Assembly (NCBI GenBank): GCA_031382215.1
Contig: JANMYQ010000341.1
Location: 1 to 24,499 of the forward strand
Direction: 5' to 3'
Length of the DNA stretch: 24,499 nucleotides
Source of the DNA: LGRD01 sp031382215
GTDB lineage: Bacteria > Pseudomonadota > Gammaproteobacteria > Burkholderiales > Burkholderiaceae_C
Below, piece after piece: positions 7,886 through 15,523 of the stretch (its first letter is position 1; every line of letters begins with the position of its first letter). The notes beneath the pieces were generated by a model. It was not told the origin of the DNA and made no database searches. It saw nothing but the letters and a program-made list of their open reading frames with translations. The translations under genes were made by a program, and so were the position numbers.

Positions 7886-8441
7886 ACGGCCGGAACTTGG
7901 CCTTGCATTGAGAGAGGTACTCGGTCGCAGCATGCGTGCTGCGCCCAAGGTGTTCGGCAAGCTCTTCACGCGTCCAACCCTCGACGATGGCCAGGTACAG
8001 CACCTGCGCACGCTCGGGGTGGTCTTGCGAGAAGCGCGCAAAACCGTGGCGAACGCACACGTGCTCTTCCTTGAGAGGATCGGCGGCGGAATCGGTCAGG
8101 CCATCGATCAGCGCGTCGTCGTGATCGGCCACGTCCAGCGGCCGGGGCGAGCGCAGGTGGGCCAGCAGCACGTGGCGCGCAATGGTCCACATCCAGGTGG
8201 AGAGTTTGCTCTGGCTACGAAACTCGGGCAGGCCGCGCAGCGCGGCAATGAACACCTCTTGAGCCAGTTCGACCGCAGCCGCGTGGGGCTGCCCACAGCG
8301 TTGAAAGTAGCCTGTCACCTTGCCGAAGTGCGAGCGGTACAGCGCCTCCAGCTCGGCCTCGCCGGCGCCGACGCCCAAGACGGCAGGGCTCGCCCTGAGG
8401 CCGTCTTCGTCTTCAGCATCTAACGCGGGGGCGTCGGGCAT
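7860..8441 (-). CDS. ECF-type RNA polymerase sigma factor
   Basis: A 193-residue sigma-70 family factor with only regions 2 and 4, the ECF layout. Region 2 covers about residues 31-98, with ELAQEVF in region 2.1/2.2 and KLSTWMWTIARHVLLAHLR in 2.3/2.4. Region 4 covers about 136-190, with the helix-turn-helix WTREELAEHLGRSTHAATEYL. The start was placed at ATG 8441. An in-frame ATG at 8537 would add 32 residues without family character and would put the divergent CHAT gene's ribosome site inside this gene. The downstream overlapping gene is a likely anti-sigma factor. Because the divergent CHAT and caspase genes share the intergenic region, they are the obvious candidate targets (inference). Confidence 0.9.
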   Translation of the reverse strand: MPDAPALDAEDEDGLRASPAVLGVGAGEAELEALYRSHFGKVTGYFQRCGQPHAAAVELAQEVFIAALRGLPEFRSQSKLSTWMWTIARHVLLAHLRSPRPLDVADHDDALIDGLTDSAADPLKEEHVCVRHGFARFSQDHPERAQVLYLAIVEGWTREELAEHLGRSTHAATEYLSQCKAKFRPYVEKCRGD

Positions 8442-8536
8442 GTTTGGTGTTTTGAAGCGCCGCAGAGTGTAATGGCAGGTCTGGCGAGTGCTGCCCGCAT
8501 CGGCGCAGCGCCCCGGTTCGGGCGGGAGGGCGCTCA
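8442..8536. promoter_or_regulatory. Shared promoter region between sigma factor and CHAT operon
   Basis: These 95 bases lie between the divergent starts and should contain both promoters. On the minus strand a weak -10-like TACACT is visible about 30 nt before the sigma ATG, without a convincing -35. ECF factors usually recognise a -35 with an AAC core. I could not assign one by eye, so self-regulation is a proposal only. Confidence 0.4.
8524..8530 (+). promoter_or_regulatory. Ribosome binding site for the TTG start of the CHAT gene
   Basis: GGGAGGG lies six bases before TTG 8537. It decides the start: initiating here gives an Arg-rich n-region and a full signal peptide. The next in-frame ATG (8654) would remove the signal peptide. 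Confidence 0.65.
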
Positions 8537-11491
8537 TTGCGGCGGTTTCGGCGGCGGTATTGGCGGCGACGGCTCGTTGTTCGTCGGGGTGTCTGGGGCT
8601 GGGCGCGATTGGGCGTGGTCAGCCTGTGCGCGGCGTTGGCGTGGCCGCTTGCGATGGCGGCCGAAGTGAGCCCACAGGATCGCTCGCGGCTGGACGCAGC
8701 GATCCGGCAGGCCGAAGAGGAATTTGCCAAAGGCGATCTCGCCACCTGCCGAAACGCCGCGGCCGAGGTCAGGGAAATCGCCTGGCGCCTGCACAGCACC
8801 ACCAGCTACCGCTGGTTCGACTTGATCGTCAACTGCACGTTCTGGATCGACCACCAGCCGACCCTGCAGGCCACGCTCGAGGCCCTGTTGCCCCTGCTGG
8901 ACCCGTGGCGCTTGCGCCTGAAGGGCAACCCGGAGAACGCGCCGGACGAAGAGATCGGCACGCTGTACCAGTACTGGCGCCTGCTGATCCAGATGGGTCA
9001 CCGCGGCCACGCGGACCAGGTATTCATGGCCGAGCTGCGCAGCCGGCTCGACCGCCTCGCGGCACAGCCCGACGACGCCATGGCGCGCAGCGACCTGATG
9101 TACGTGGCCCGCGTGACCTACGGTTCGATGTGGTTGCACGACTACACGCGCTCGTTCTACGAGTGGTTCAGAGATGCGCTCGGCCCGGACGACCCGATCA
9201 CCTTGGTCGCCACGCGGTCCGTGGCCTACGGAGAAGGGTTTCTGGGGCGGCCGCAGCAGGCGTTGAAACTCGCCGAGTCGGCCGTCGAGTTGGCCACGCA
9301 AAACCCGCGCGTTGATGAACGCCTGCGCATCGGCCTGATCGCCCAGCGCGCCAGCACCCGCGCCGCCGTCGGCCGCCTGGCTGAGGCACTGGCTGATAAC
9401 CTGGTGGTGCGAGACGCACTGCTCAAGCGCGAGCCGCCACCGCTGGAAGGCCTGGTCCGCACGCACTACAACCTGGCTGGCATCGCGCTGGACATGGGCG
9501 ACCACCGCGCGGCGATCGACTACGCCGATCGGTCCATCGCCTACGCGCGCCAGCTCGGCGGCCGCGCGATGCAGAGTGAAGCCATCGTGCCCGCCGCCAT
9601 CCGCGAAGTGGCGCGCGCAATGCTCGGCGAGCCCGGCGCGGCGCGGGCCCTGAAGGAGGCCATCGAACCCACGCTGGCCGAAGAGATGCACATCGGCTCC
9701 CAGGCCTTCTTTCTGGTGCAGCAGGCCGCCAAGACGGGTGACCGCGAACTGCTGGCCTGGGCCAGCGCGTTCATGAACAAGTACATCGGCAACTACCGCA
9801 CCCCGTTCCACACCGACCGCGCGCTGGTGCCGCTGATGAACGCGTGGCAACGCGGCGGCGTTGCGCTGCAATCGCCCGAGGTGCGCGGTGACCTGGACCG
9901 AGCCCTGGCCGGCAGCATCTCCGGCCGCAGCCCGTCCATCGAATCGCTGACGCAGTTCAGCCTGGCCCGCCACCTGGCGCCGAGCCAGCCCGACGACGCG
10001 GTGTGGCTCTACAAACGTGGTGCCAACGCCTTGCAGCAGTTGCGCCAGGGCCTGCCCACCGGCAATGCCGAACTGCACCGTACCTGGCTGGCCGCGCACG
10101 AGGCCGACCTGCGTGCCTACATCGGGCTGCTGATCGACCGCGGCCGGCTGGTCGAGGCCGAGCAGGCGGTGCTGTTCCTGCGTGATGAAGAGATGGTGGA
10201 GTACACGCGCCGCTCGCGTGCGAGCCGCACGTCGGCCGTGCAGGCGCTGTCGTACACGGCCACCGAAGCCCATCGCAATGCGGGCTTCGATGCGCTGGCG
10301 CAGCGCGTGCAGCAGGCCGCGACGAAGGCCGACCAGCGCGCCGACGAATGGCGCACGATGGCCTACAAATACATGTACCGCGACGACGAAGCCGACCAGG
10401 CCTTGGCCGGCTTTCAATCCGAGGTCCACCAACTGCTCGTGCCTGCTGCGCCGGGCCGCGCCGAAGAGACGCGGCCGCCGGACGGCAGCGAACCGGCGCT
10501 GCCGCCCGGCACGGCGCGCCTGACCTACTTCGTGCGCGAGGGCGCGGTCGACGTGGTGATGCGGCGCGGCCGAGATCGCCGCAGCGTGTCGGTGCCGATC
10601 GCGCGCGACGAGCTGAATCGCCGCGTGCAGGCGCTGCGCGTGGCGCTGGGCTCGCCGCAGCGCGACGCGCTGGCGCCGTCTCGTGCGCTGCACGCTGTGC
10701 TGGTGGCGCCCATCGATGCGTGGTTGAAGGCGGCCGGCAGCGTGCGCCTGCAGATCGTGCCCGATGCCGTGCTGCGCTACGTGCCGTTTGCAGCGCTGCA
10801 CGACGGCCAGCGCTTTCTGGCGCAACGCTTCGTGCTGATGACCGACCTGAACGGGTCGGCCGACCGGGGCGGCCCGGCGGTACCCGCGCGCGGCATCGTC
10901 GCCTTCGGCCGCAGCCACGGCGACGGCGAACACTCGGCGCTGCCAGGTGTCGAGCGCGAACTGGCCGCGGTGGGCCGGCGGCGCGGCAGCGTGGCGCTGA
11001 ACAGTGCGTTCACGCAGGCCAGCCTGCAGAGCGGCCTGGCCCGCAAGCCTGCGCTGGTGCACATCGCCAGCCACTTCGTGCTGAGCCCGGCTGGCGAAGA
11101 CAAGTCGTACCTGCTGTTGGGTGACGGGCAGCGCCTGTCGCTCACCGAGCTGCGCCAGATGCCGTGGCAAGGCGTGCAGCTCGCGCTGCTGTCGGCCTGC
11201 GACAGCGCGGTGACGGTGGACGACGGCAACGGCCGCGAGCTGGTGGGCTTTGCCACCGCGCTGCAAGGGGCGGGCGCGCGCAATGTGCTGGCCAGCCTGT
11301 GGCGCGTGCCCGACGGCGCGACCGCGCAATGGATGGAGCTCTTCTATGCCCAACAAGCCACGCGCGCGCAGCTACCGGTAAGCCCCGGCACGCTGGCCCG
11401 AACGCAGCGCCAGTGGCTGCACACCCACGCCGGCACCCCGATGGCGCACCCGCACTATTGGGCTGCGTTCAGCTGGATCGGTGTGCCATGA
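8537..11491 (+). CDS. Exported TPR-like/CHAT-domain caspase-fold protease
   Basis: A 984-residue protein. The N-terminus has many Arg, then a hydrophobic stretch (about residues 25-41) ending AMAA, a likely Sec signal peptide. The middle part is helical with TPR-like repeats, clearest at about 230-350. The C-terminal CHAT domain (about 660-984) has the caspase-type dyad: His846 in VHIASH and Cys888 in LSACDSA, close to the family's H-x-A-T/S-H and L-S-A-C-E/D patterns. CHAT proteins are cysteine peptidases related to caspases and separases, and the TPR part normally binds the trigger or the substrate. Export to the periplasm would be unusual. The start is TTG with a strong ribosome site. The stop overlaps an ATG at 11488 (ATGA). 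It is divergent from the sigma factor. Confidence 0.9.
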   Translation: MRRFRRRYWRRRLVVRRGVWGWARLGVVSLCAALAWPLAMAAEVSPQDRSRLDAAIRQAEEEFAKGDLATCRNAAAEVREIAWRLHSTTSYRWFDLIVNCTFWIDHQPTLQATLEALLPLLDPWRLRLKGNPENAPDEEIGTLYQYWRLLIQMGHRGHADQVFMAELRSRLDRLAAQPDDAMARSDLMYVARVTYGSMWLHDYTRSFYEWFRDALGPDDPITLVATRSVAYGEGFLGRPQQALKLAESAVELATQNPRVDERLRIGLIAQRASTRAAVGRLAEALADNLVVRDALLKREPPPLEGLVRTHYNLAGIALDMGDHRAAIDYADRSIAYARQLGGRAMQSEAIVPAAIREVARAMLGEPGAARALKEAIEPTLAEEMHIGSQAFFLVQQAAKTGDRELLAWASAFMNKYIGNYRTPFHTDRALVPLMNAWQRGGVALQSPEVRGDLDRALAGSISGRSPSIESLTQFSLARHLAPSQPDDAVWLYKRGANALQQLRQGLPTGNAELHRTWLAAHEADLRAYIGLLIDRGRLVEAEQAVLFLRDEEMVEYTRRSRASRTSAVQALSYTATEAHRNAGFDALAQRVQQAATKADQRADEWRTMAYKYMYRDDEADQALAGFQSEVHQLLVPAAPGRAEETRPPDGSEPALPPGTARLTYFVREGAVDVVMRRGRDRRSVSVPIARDELNRRVQALRVALGSPQRDALAPSRALHAVLVAPIDAWLKAAGSVRLQIVPDAVLRYVPFAALHDGQRFLAQRFVLMTDLNGSADRGGPAVPARGIVAFGRSHGDGEHSALPGVERELAAVGRRRGSVALNSAFTQASLQSGLARKPALVHIASHFVLSPAGEDKSYLLLGDGQRLSLTELRQMPWQGVQLALLSACDSAVTVDDGNGRELVGFATALQGAGARNVLASLWRVPDGATAQWMELFYAQQATRAQLPVSPGTLARTQRQWLHTHAGTPMAHPHYWAAFSWIGVP

Positions 11492-11503
11492 GCAGGGTTC
11501 ACT

Positions 11504-11536
11504 CCCTCTCCCTCTGGGAGAGGGCAGGGGTGAGGG
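11504..11536. repeat. REP-like palindrome between CHAT and caspase genes
   Basis: A perfect 9-bp stem, CCCTCTCCC (11504-11512) and GGGAGAGGG (11516-11524), with loop TCT, is followed by a GGGGTGAGGG tail. This resembles a very common dispersed palindrome of beta- and gammaproteobacteria (from memory). Translated in the caspase frame it gives SLSLWERAGVR, a peptide typical of this repeat rather than of a real protein. The GAGGG tail sits just before ATG 11539 and may serve as its ribosome site. Confidence 0.75.
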
Positions 11537-11538
11537 CA

Positions 11539-12477
11539 ATGCAATTAGCACGACGCTTCCGCCTGTGGTGCTGCGTCACCGGCTGCATTGCACTGATGGC
11601 CGTGCCCGTCCAGTCCCACGCCGTCGATCACGCCTTGCTCATCGGCGTGAGCGACTACCCCCACCTGCCGCGCCGCCTGTGGTTGCGCGCCCCCGGCAAC
11701 GACGTGGCGCTGATGCGGGACACGCTGCTGGCGCGTGGCTTCGAAGCCGCGCGAATCCAGCAACTCGTGTCGAGCACCGACGCTGCGAACGAGCCGACGC
11801 GCCACAACATCGTCGAGGCCCTGGGCAAACTGCTGGCCCGCGTGCAGCCTGGCGACAGCGTGGTGCTCTACCTAGCCGGCCACGGCAGCCAACAGCCGCA
11901 GCCGGCCGCGCGCGGCAAGCGCCCCGCCGAAGCCGACGGCCTGGACGAGGTGTTCCTGCCCGCCGACGTAAAGCAGTGGGACGGCAGCGGCGCCCATGCC
12001 GCCATTCCCAACGCCCTGCTGGATGACGAACTGGCCGAGTGGATCGACGCCGTCGTCGACCGCGGCGCCACCGTGTGGGCCCTGTTCGATACCTGCCACG
12101 CCGCTGGCATGGCGCGCGGCCGCAACCCCGGCGTGCGTGCCTTGTCGCCAGCGGAGCTGGGCGTGCCGGAGCCGCGGGGGAGTGGGCTGCCGAAACAGGC
12201 CAGCGGGCGCATTGACGGCCGCACCGATGGCCGCGTGCTGGCCATGGCTGCCCGCAAACACGAGAGCACCGCCGAAGAGTGGATGCCCCGCGGCGCACCG
12301 CTCGGCAAGAACCGCCTGCACGGTGTATTCACTTACCACCTCGCGCAGGCGCTGAAGGCCGAGCCCCAGCCCACGCTGCACAACCTGGAGCGCGCCCTGC
12401 GCCTGGCCTACGCGCGCGAGAGGCGAACCGAGCCAACGCCGCAGTTCAAGGGGGATGCGGCACTGCGCCTGCGGTGA
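11539..12477 (+). CDS. Exported caspase family (peptidase C14-like) protein
   Basis: A 312-residue caspase-fold peptidase. From ATG 11539 it has a standard signal peptide (MQLARRFRLW, hydrophobic core, likely cut after SHA at residue 28). The catalytic domain begins HALLIGVSDY. The His is residue 115 in YLAGHGS and the Cys is residue 186 in LFDTCHAAG, both in the positions expected for metacaspase/C14 enzymes. Asp-rich stretches (EADGLDEVFLPAD) and late GVFTYHLAQAL also fit the family. An alternative ATG at 11488 overlaps the CHAT stop as ATGA and adds 17 residues derived from the REP-like palindrome; I prefer 11539. It is probably cotranscribed with the CHAT gene. A secreted metacaspase next to a secreted CHAT protease is the key oddity. 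Confidence 0.9.
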   Translation: MQLARRFRLWCCVTGCIALMAVPVQSHAVDHALLIGVSDYPHLPRRLWLRAPGNDVALMRDTLLARGFEAARIQQLVSSTDAANEPTRHNIVEALGKLLARVQPGDSVVLYLAGHGSQQPQPAARGKRPAEADGLDEVFLPADVKQWDGSGAHAAIPNALLDDELAEWIDAVVDRGATVWALFDTCHAAGMARGRNPGVRALSPAELGVPEPRGSGLPKQASGRIDGRTDGRVLAMAARKHESTAEEWMPRGAPLGKNRLHGVFTYHLAQALKAEPQPTLHNLERALRLAYARERRTEPTPQFKGDAALRLR

Positions 12478-12496
12478 ACTTGTTGCACGTTTTGCC

Positions 12497-12528
12497 GCCC
12501 CTGGGAGCGATGCGGGGCTGAGGTTTTT
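12497..12528 (+). terminator. Possible terminator after the CHAT-caspase operon
   Basis: A short GC stem (GCCCC 12497-12501, GGGGC 12514-12518, 12-nt loop) lies 19 nt after the caspase stop and is followed six bases later by TTTTT. The stem is weak and the T run is displaced, so this is tentative. The same GGGG-CTGAGGT element recurs downstream. Confidence 0.35.
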
Positions 12529-12661
12529 CATCGTCGTGCCTCAAACCAGAAGCTCAGGGAGGGCTTCTCGTGACGATACGACCACAAGCGCGCGCGTTCG
12601 ACGCTGCCGGCTCCGGGCAAGGCGACGAGGCGCGCCAGGGGCTCGCTGCTCCGGCACCGAC

Positions 12662-13570
12662 ATGATCCGGCTGCCCTTGCCGTCCATCCTCAGCGCGATC
12701 GCACGCAACTTCTCCAAGCGCCTGGGTGTGACCGCGTGGGTTCACCAGGTTCGCGGCGGGATGGATCGGGGCGGGCAGGATTGGAGCAGCCGTTCCGTCG
12801 AGTCCCACGCCGCGCATGTCGTCGAAGTTTTTCAGGGCATGCGCGCAGCGATCGGCGACGTGAAAGGAATGACAGGCGCCGAACTCGGCCCGGGCGAAGA
12901 CGTGGCCGTGGCGTACTGCTTCTTGAAGGCCGGCGCGAAGAAGATGTACACGATCGAGCGGTTTGCATCGGTCAAGCTCGACGAGCGCGCCATCGCGATC
13001 TTCGGGGCCATCGATCACATGCTCAATGGCCTGCGCGCCATCACGGCCGACGACGTGGTGGCCCGGCGCGGCGGCCAGGTCACCCTCGACCCGGCCCGGC
13101 TCGAGCACAAGGTGGGCCTGTTCGAGAAACGCGGCTTGCCGGAGTCGGTCGACTTCATCTATTCGAACGACGTGATGGAACACGTGGATGACCCGGCCCA
13201 GGTCTTCCGCTGCGCATTCAACGCGCTCAGGCCGAACGGCGTATTCGTCAACAACATCGACCTGGCCGGCCACAACGCCTTCTCGAACCGCGCGCAACCG
13301 CTCGACTTCCTGACCTGCCCCGACTGGCTGTGGAGCCTGATGTTCTCGCACGTCGTCACCACGAACCGGGTGAGGTACAGCGAGTTCTTGCGCTGCGCGA
13401 CCGCGGCGGGGTTCGAGGTGGCGAAGGAAGACGTGCTGGTGCGTGCCGAGCCTGAGTACCTGCGCCAGGTCCGGCCTGACTTCATCGAGCGGTATCGCAA
13501 GTTGATGGATGAGGACTTGGGGGTGATTCAGAGTCGGCTGGTGGTGGTCAGGTCGGGCAAGGCGACCTGA
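12662..13570 (+). CDS. Class I SAM-dependent methyltransferase
   Basis: A 302-residue methyltransferase of the Methyltransf_11/23 kind. Motif I for SAM binding is ELGPGE (residues 74-79), with an acidic residue at the end of the second strand (Glu99 in YTIERF). The later motif is FIYSNDVMEHVDDP followed by LRPNGVFVNNIDL. The substrate cannot be read from the sequence. Enzymes with this layout often modify lipids, sugars or small metabolites. The start was set at ATG 12662. The frame is open further upstream (to 12455) but that part is not protein-like and overlaps the caspase gene. The ribosome site is weak. It stands 184 nt after the caspase gene and is probably a separate unit. Confidence 0.85.
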   Translation: MIRLPLPSILSAIARNFSKRLGVTAWVHQVRGGMDRGGQDWSSRSVESHAAHVVEVFQGMRAAIGDVKGMTGAELGPGEDVAVAYCFLKAGAKKMYTIERFASVKLDERAIAIFGAIDHMLNGLRAITADDVVARRGGQVTLDPARLEHKVGLFEKRGLPESVDFIYSNDVMEHVDDPAQVFRCAFNALRPNGVFVNNIDLAGHNAFSNRAQPLDFLTCPDWLWSLMFSHVVTTNRVRYSEFLRCATAAGFEVAKEDVLVRAEPEYLRQVRPDFIERYRKLMDEDLGVIQSRLVVVRSGKAT

Positions 13571-13735
13571 CTGCATCGAACTCCACCACCTGCTTATATC
13601 GGTGCGGCGGTACCCCGCAATCGGGGGTCTGAGGTTCTTGACGATCAAGGTCTCCAACAAGGTCAGATCAAGGGCAAGCACTGACTTGGGCCGATCGCAT
13701 CTATTCGTTCAACGCAATTTTCAAGGAGCCTGCAC

Positions 13736-14023
13736 ATGAAACTCGTCCTCACTTTCACCATCGCCATCATCACTTCGGGCTGCGCGAGCATGAGTGAAAC
13801 CGTCAAACCGACGCCCGAGGCCCTTCAAGCCAAGGTTGCAGGGAACCTCGGTTTTGCGCCCGCAGAAGTGAAGATCGACCGGCTCACAGAAGCAACCGGG
13901 ATCACCTACTTCGTTGCAGCCACCCCCAAAGGGACCTATGGCTGTTCGATTCCGAGCGGCGGCATGACGGCGGCGGCCACCTTGGGCATGGTCAACCTTC
14001 AACCCACCTGCACGAAGCAGTAG
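13736..14023 (+). CDS. Small lipoprotein of unknown function
   Basis: A 95-residue protein with an N-terminal signal peptide ending in TSGC (Cys16), an acceptable though not ideal lipobox. The mature protein is about 80 residues with two further cysteines (about 70 and 92) that may pair. No domain was recognised. A strong AAGGAG ribosome site precedes ATG 13736. It sits upstream of the HpaA-like lipoprotein in the same direction, 116 nt apart, with a hairpin in between. Base composition is a little less GC-rich than in the genes to the left. Confidence 0.75.
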   Translation: MKLVLTFTIAIITSGCASMSETVKPTPEALQAKVAGNLGFAPAEVKIDRLTEATGITYFVAATPKGTYGCSIPSGGMTAAATLGMVNLQPTCTKQ

Positions 14024-14042
14024 CCCGCGCGGTGTTGCGGGC
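14023..14042 (+). terminator. Possible hairpin terminator after the small lipoprotein
   Basis: GCCCGC (14023-14028) pairs with GCGGGC (14037-14042) directly at the stop codon of the small lipoprotein. No T run follows, so it may be a stabilising hairpin rather than an intrinsic terminator. Confidence 0.3.
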
Positions 14043-14139
14043 ACCCCCACGTTCACGGGGCTGAGGTCTGGCGAGTCGTTGTCTCTCAAAGGGTGGGGTC
14101 GCAACGAAGGCGACTTCAGAACCCACCAGAGGAAACGCC

Positions 14140-14904
14140 ATGACCCAGTTTGCGAAGTTCGCCGCCCTTGCATTGACCACGCTTGCCGTCACCGCCTGCG
14201 TTGCCCCGGCACCGCGGCAGGCACCCTTGCCGCCTGCCACGCCGAACTTCGTCTTCAACCCGCCGGACCAGGCAACCAAGAAGCTCGACAAGGCCGTGGC
14301 CATCGTCGGCCCGAAGACCGGCGGCTCGATGTGGAGCAACACCGCGTTCGACGCCAACATGCTCATGCCCGACGAGCGAGCGAGAAGCCGTGCGGCCCTT
14401 GCCGAAATGCTCAAGGCGACCCGCGTCGATCTTGAAAAGGTGGTGATCGCCAGGGGCTTCAACACCGTGGGCCCGTTCGTCAGCGCGGACGAAATGACCT
14501 TCTCACAAAAGGAGCGCTCGTTCGTGATGTTCGAGCCGCAGTTCGACACCAGCGTCGACTTTGCCGGCACTCCGACTTCGTTTCTCGGCGTCGAACGCAC
14601 CGAAGGCACAGTGACCACCCGAGGCAGTGTGACCTTGGCGTTCTACGAGCCGCTGTCCAAGGAAAAGGTGTGGCTCAAGCGCCTGGACCTGCCGCCGGTT
14701 TCCGAGCCTTATCTGGTCAACAAGTCCGTCTCCAAGGAAGGCAGGCTGCTGTCGTACAACTCAACTCAGGGCGACGCCGTGGTGCGGTCGTTGAACAAGT
14801 TCTATGCGGGTGCGATGGCGAAGATCTGGGCCCAAGTCGACGCACGGGAGATTTCGGCACTTCAGCAAGATGTAGATCAGTTGAAGGCGAAGAAGAGGTT
14901 CTGA
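14140..14904 (+). CDS. HpaA-like (NLBH family) outer-membrane lipoprotein
   Basis: A 254-residue lipoprotein with lipobox VTAC (Cys20). The body resembles, from memory, the Helicobacter neuraminyllactose-binding hemagglutinin HpaA family. Shared features are an EG-x-V-x3-G-x-V-x3-x2-EPLS stretch in the middle (about residues 155-172), then DAV-x2-SLNKFYAGAMAKI near residue 215, and a Lys-rich C-terminal helix ending QLKAKKRF. HpaA is a surface lipoprotein and adhesin in Helicobacter; in other bacteria its role is not established. GAGGAAA precedes the ATG. The next gene starts 13 nt after the stop, so cotranscription is likely. An alternative is simply an uncharacterised lipoprotein. Confidence 0.7.
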   Translation: MTQFAKFAALALTTLAVTACVAPAPRQAPLPPATPNFVFNPPDQATKKLDKAVAIVGPKTGGSMWSNTAFDANMLMPDERARSRAALAEMLKATRVDLEKVVIARGFNTVGPFVSADEMTFSQKERSFVMFEPQFDTSVDFAGTPTSFLGVERTEGTVTTRGSVTLAFYEPLSKEKVWLKRLDLPPVSEPYLVNKSVSKEGRLLSYNSTQGDAVVRSLNKFYAGAMAKIWAQVDAREISALQQDVDQLKAKKRF

Positions 14905-14917
14905 GCGGAGCGCACCG

Positions 14918-15523
14918 GTGGGCACCGCCTTCAATATGAGACCGCCACATGCGTCGCCGCAACATAACGGGTCTGCAATCCGCCCACCGCCCCACGGCGG
15001 GAGTCGGCTTCACCCGACCATTCTCGCCAGTGAGGGGTTAGGGCGTTCGACGGTTCTTGTGGCGATCGGCCTCGCCGGATTCTTGCTGGGGGTCTTGGTC
15101 TACTGGATGGATCGCGAAACGTCGCGAGTTGAGCTGATCCCGACGGTCGCTTGGCTGGCGCACCGCCACGTGTTTGGCGAGCTGGGGGGCCCGCTACCGA
15201 GCTTTGCGCACACTTTCGCGTTCAGCCTGTTCACCGCCGCGGCGCTGCCGGTGCGATCTGCGCCACCGTATGGGGCTTGCCTTGCCTGGTTCGCCATCAA
15301 CGTCGCATTCGAGATTGGCCAGCATCGGCTTGTCTGCGTTCCATTGGCTGAGATGCTGCAGGGCGACCTGCATGGATGGCCTCTGAGCCGACCTATTGCC
15401 AACTACTTCGCTCAGGGTAAGTTCGATCCACGGGACATCGTTGCCGCATTGCTCGGTGCATTGGCTGCCGCCGCCGTCCTGTCGCTCGATCGCCATCAGC
15501 TAAAGGAAGGTCATGCGCACTAG
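14918..15523 (+). CDS. Four-TM membrane protein, VanZ-like in style
   Basis: A 201-residue inner membrane protein with hydrophobic segments at about 43-63, 95-112, 117-133 and 172-190. The segment NVAFEIGQH followed by GKFDPRDIVAALLGAL resembles VanZ-like proteins, but this is only a resemblance. GTG 14918 was taken as the start because GGAG lies seven bases upstream. ATG 14936 is an alternative, and residues before about 40 look poorly ordered. Its last 11 nt overlap the start of the hydrolase gene, so the two are probably translationally coupled. Confidence 0.65.
   Translation: MGTAFNMRPPHASPQHNGSAIRPPPHGGSRLHPTILASEGLGRSTVLVAIGLAGFLLGVLVYWMDRETSRVELIPTVAWLAHRHVFGELGGPLPSFAHTFAFSLFTAAALPVRSAPPYGACLAWFAINVAFEIGQHRLVCVPLAEMLQGDLHGWPLSRPIANYFAQGKFDPRDIVAALLGALAAAAVLSLDRHQLKEGHAH

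Noticed and set aside
8534..11356. Minus-strand open frame of 940 codons opposite the CHAT gene
   Set aside because: It is rich in Arg, His, Ala and Gln with no motif and lies antisense to a well-supported gene. High GC makes long antisense frames common here.
12548..12568. Intrinsic terminator at AGAAGC...GCTTCT
   Set aside because: Only a 6-bp stem and no T run follows.
12554..13681. Minus-strand 375-codon frame opposite the methyltransferase
   Set aside because: No domain pattern, and the opposite strand holds clear SAM-binding motifs.
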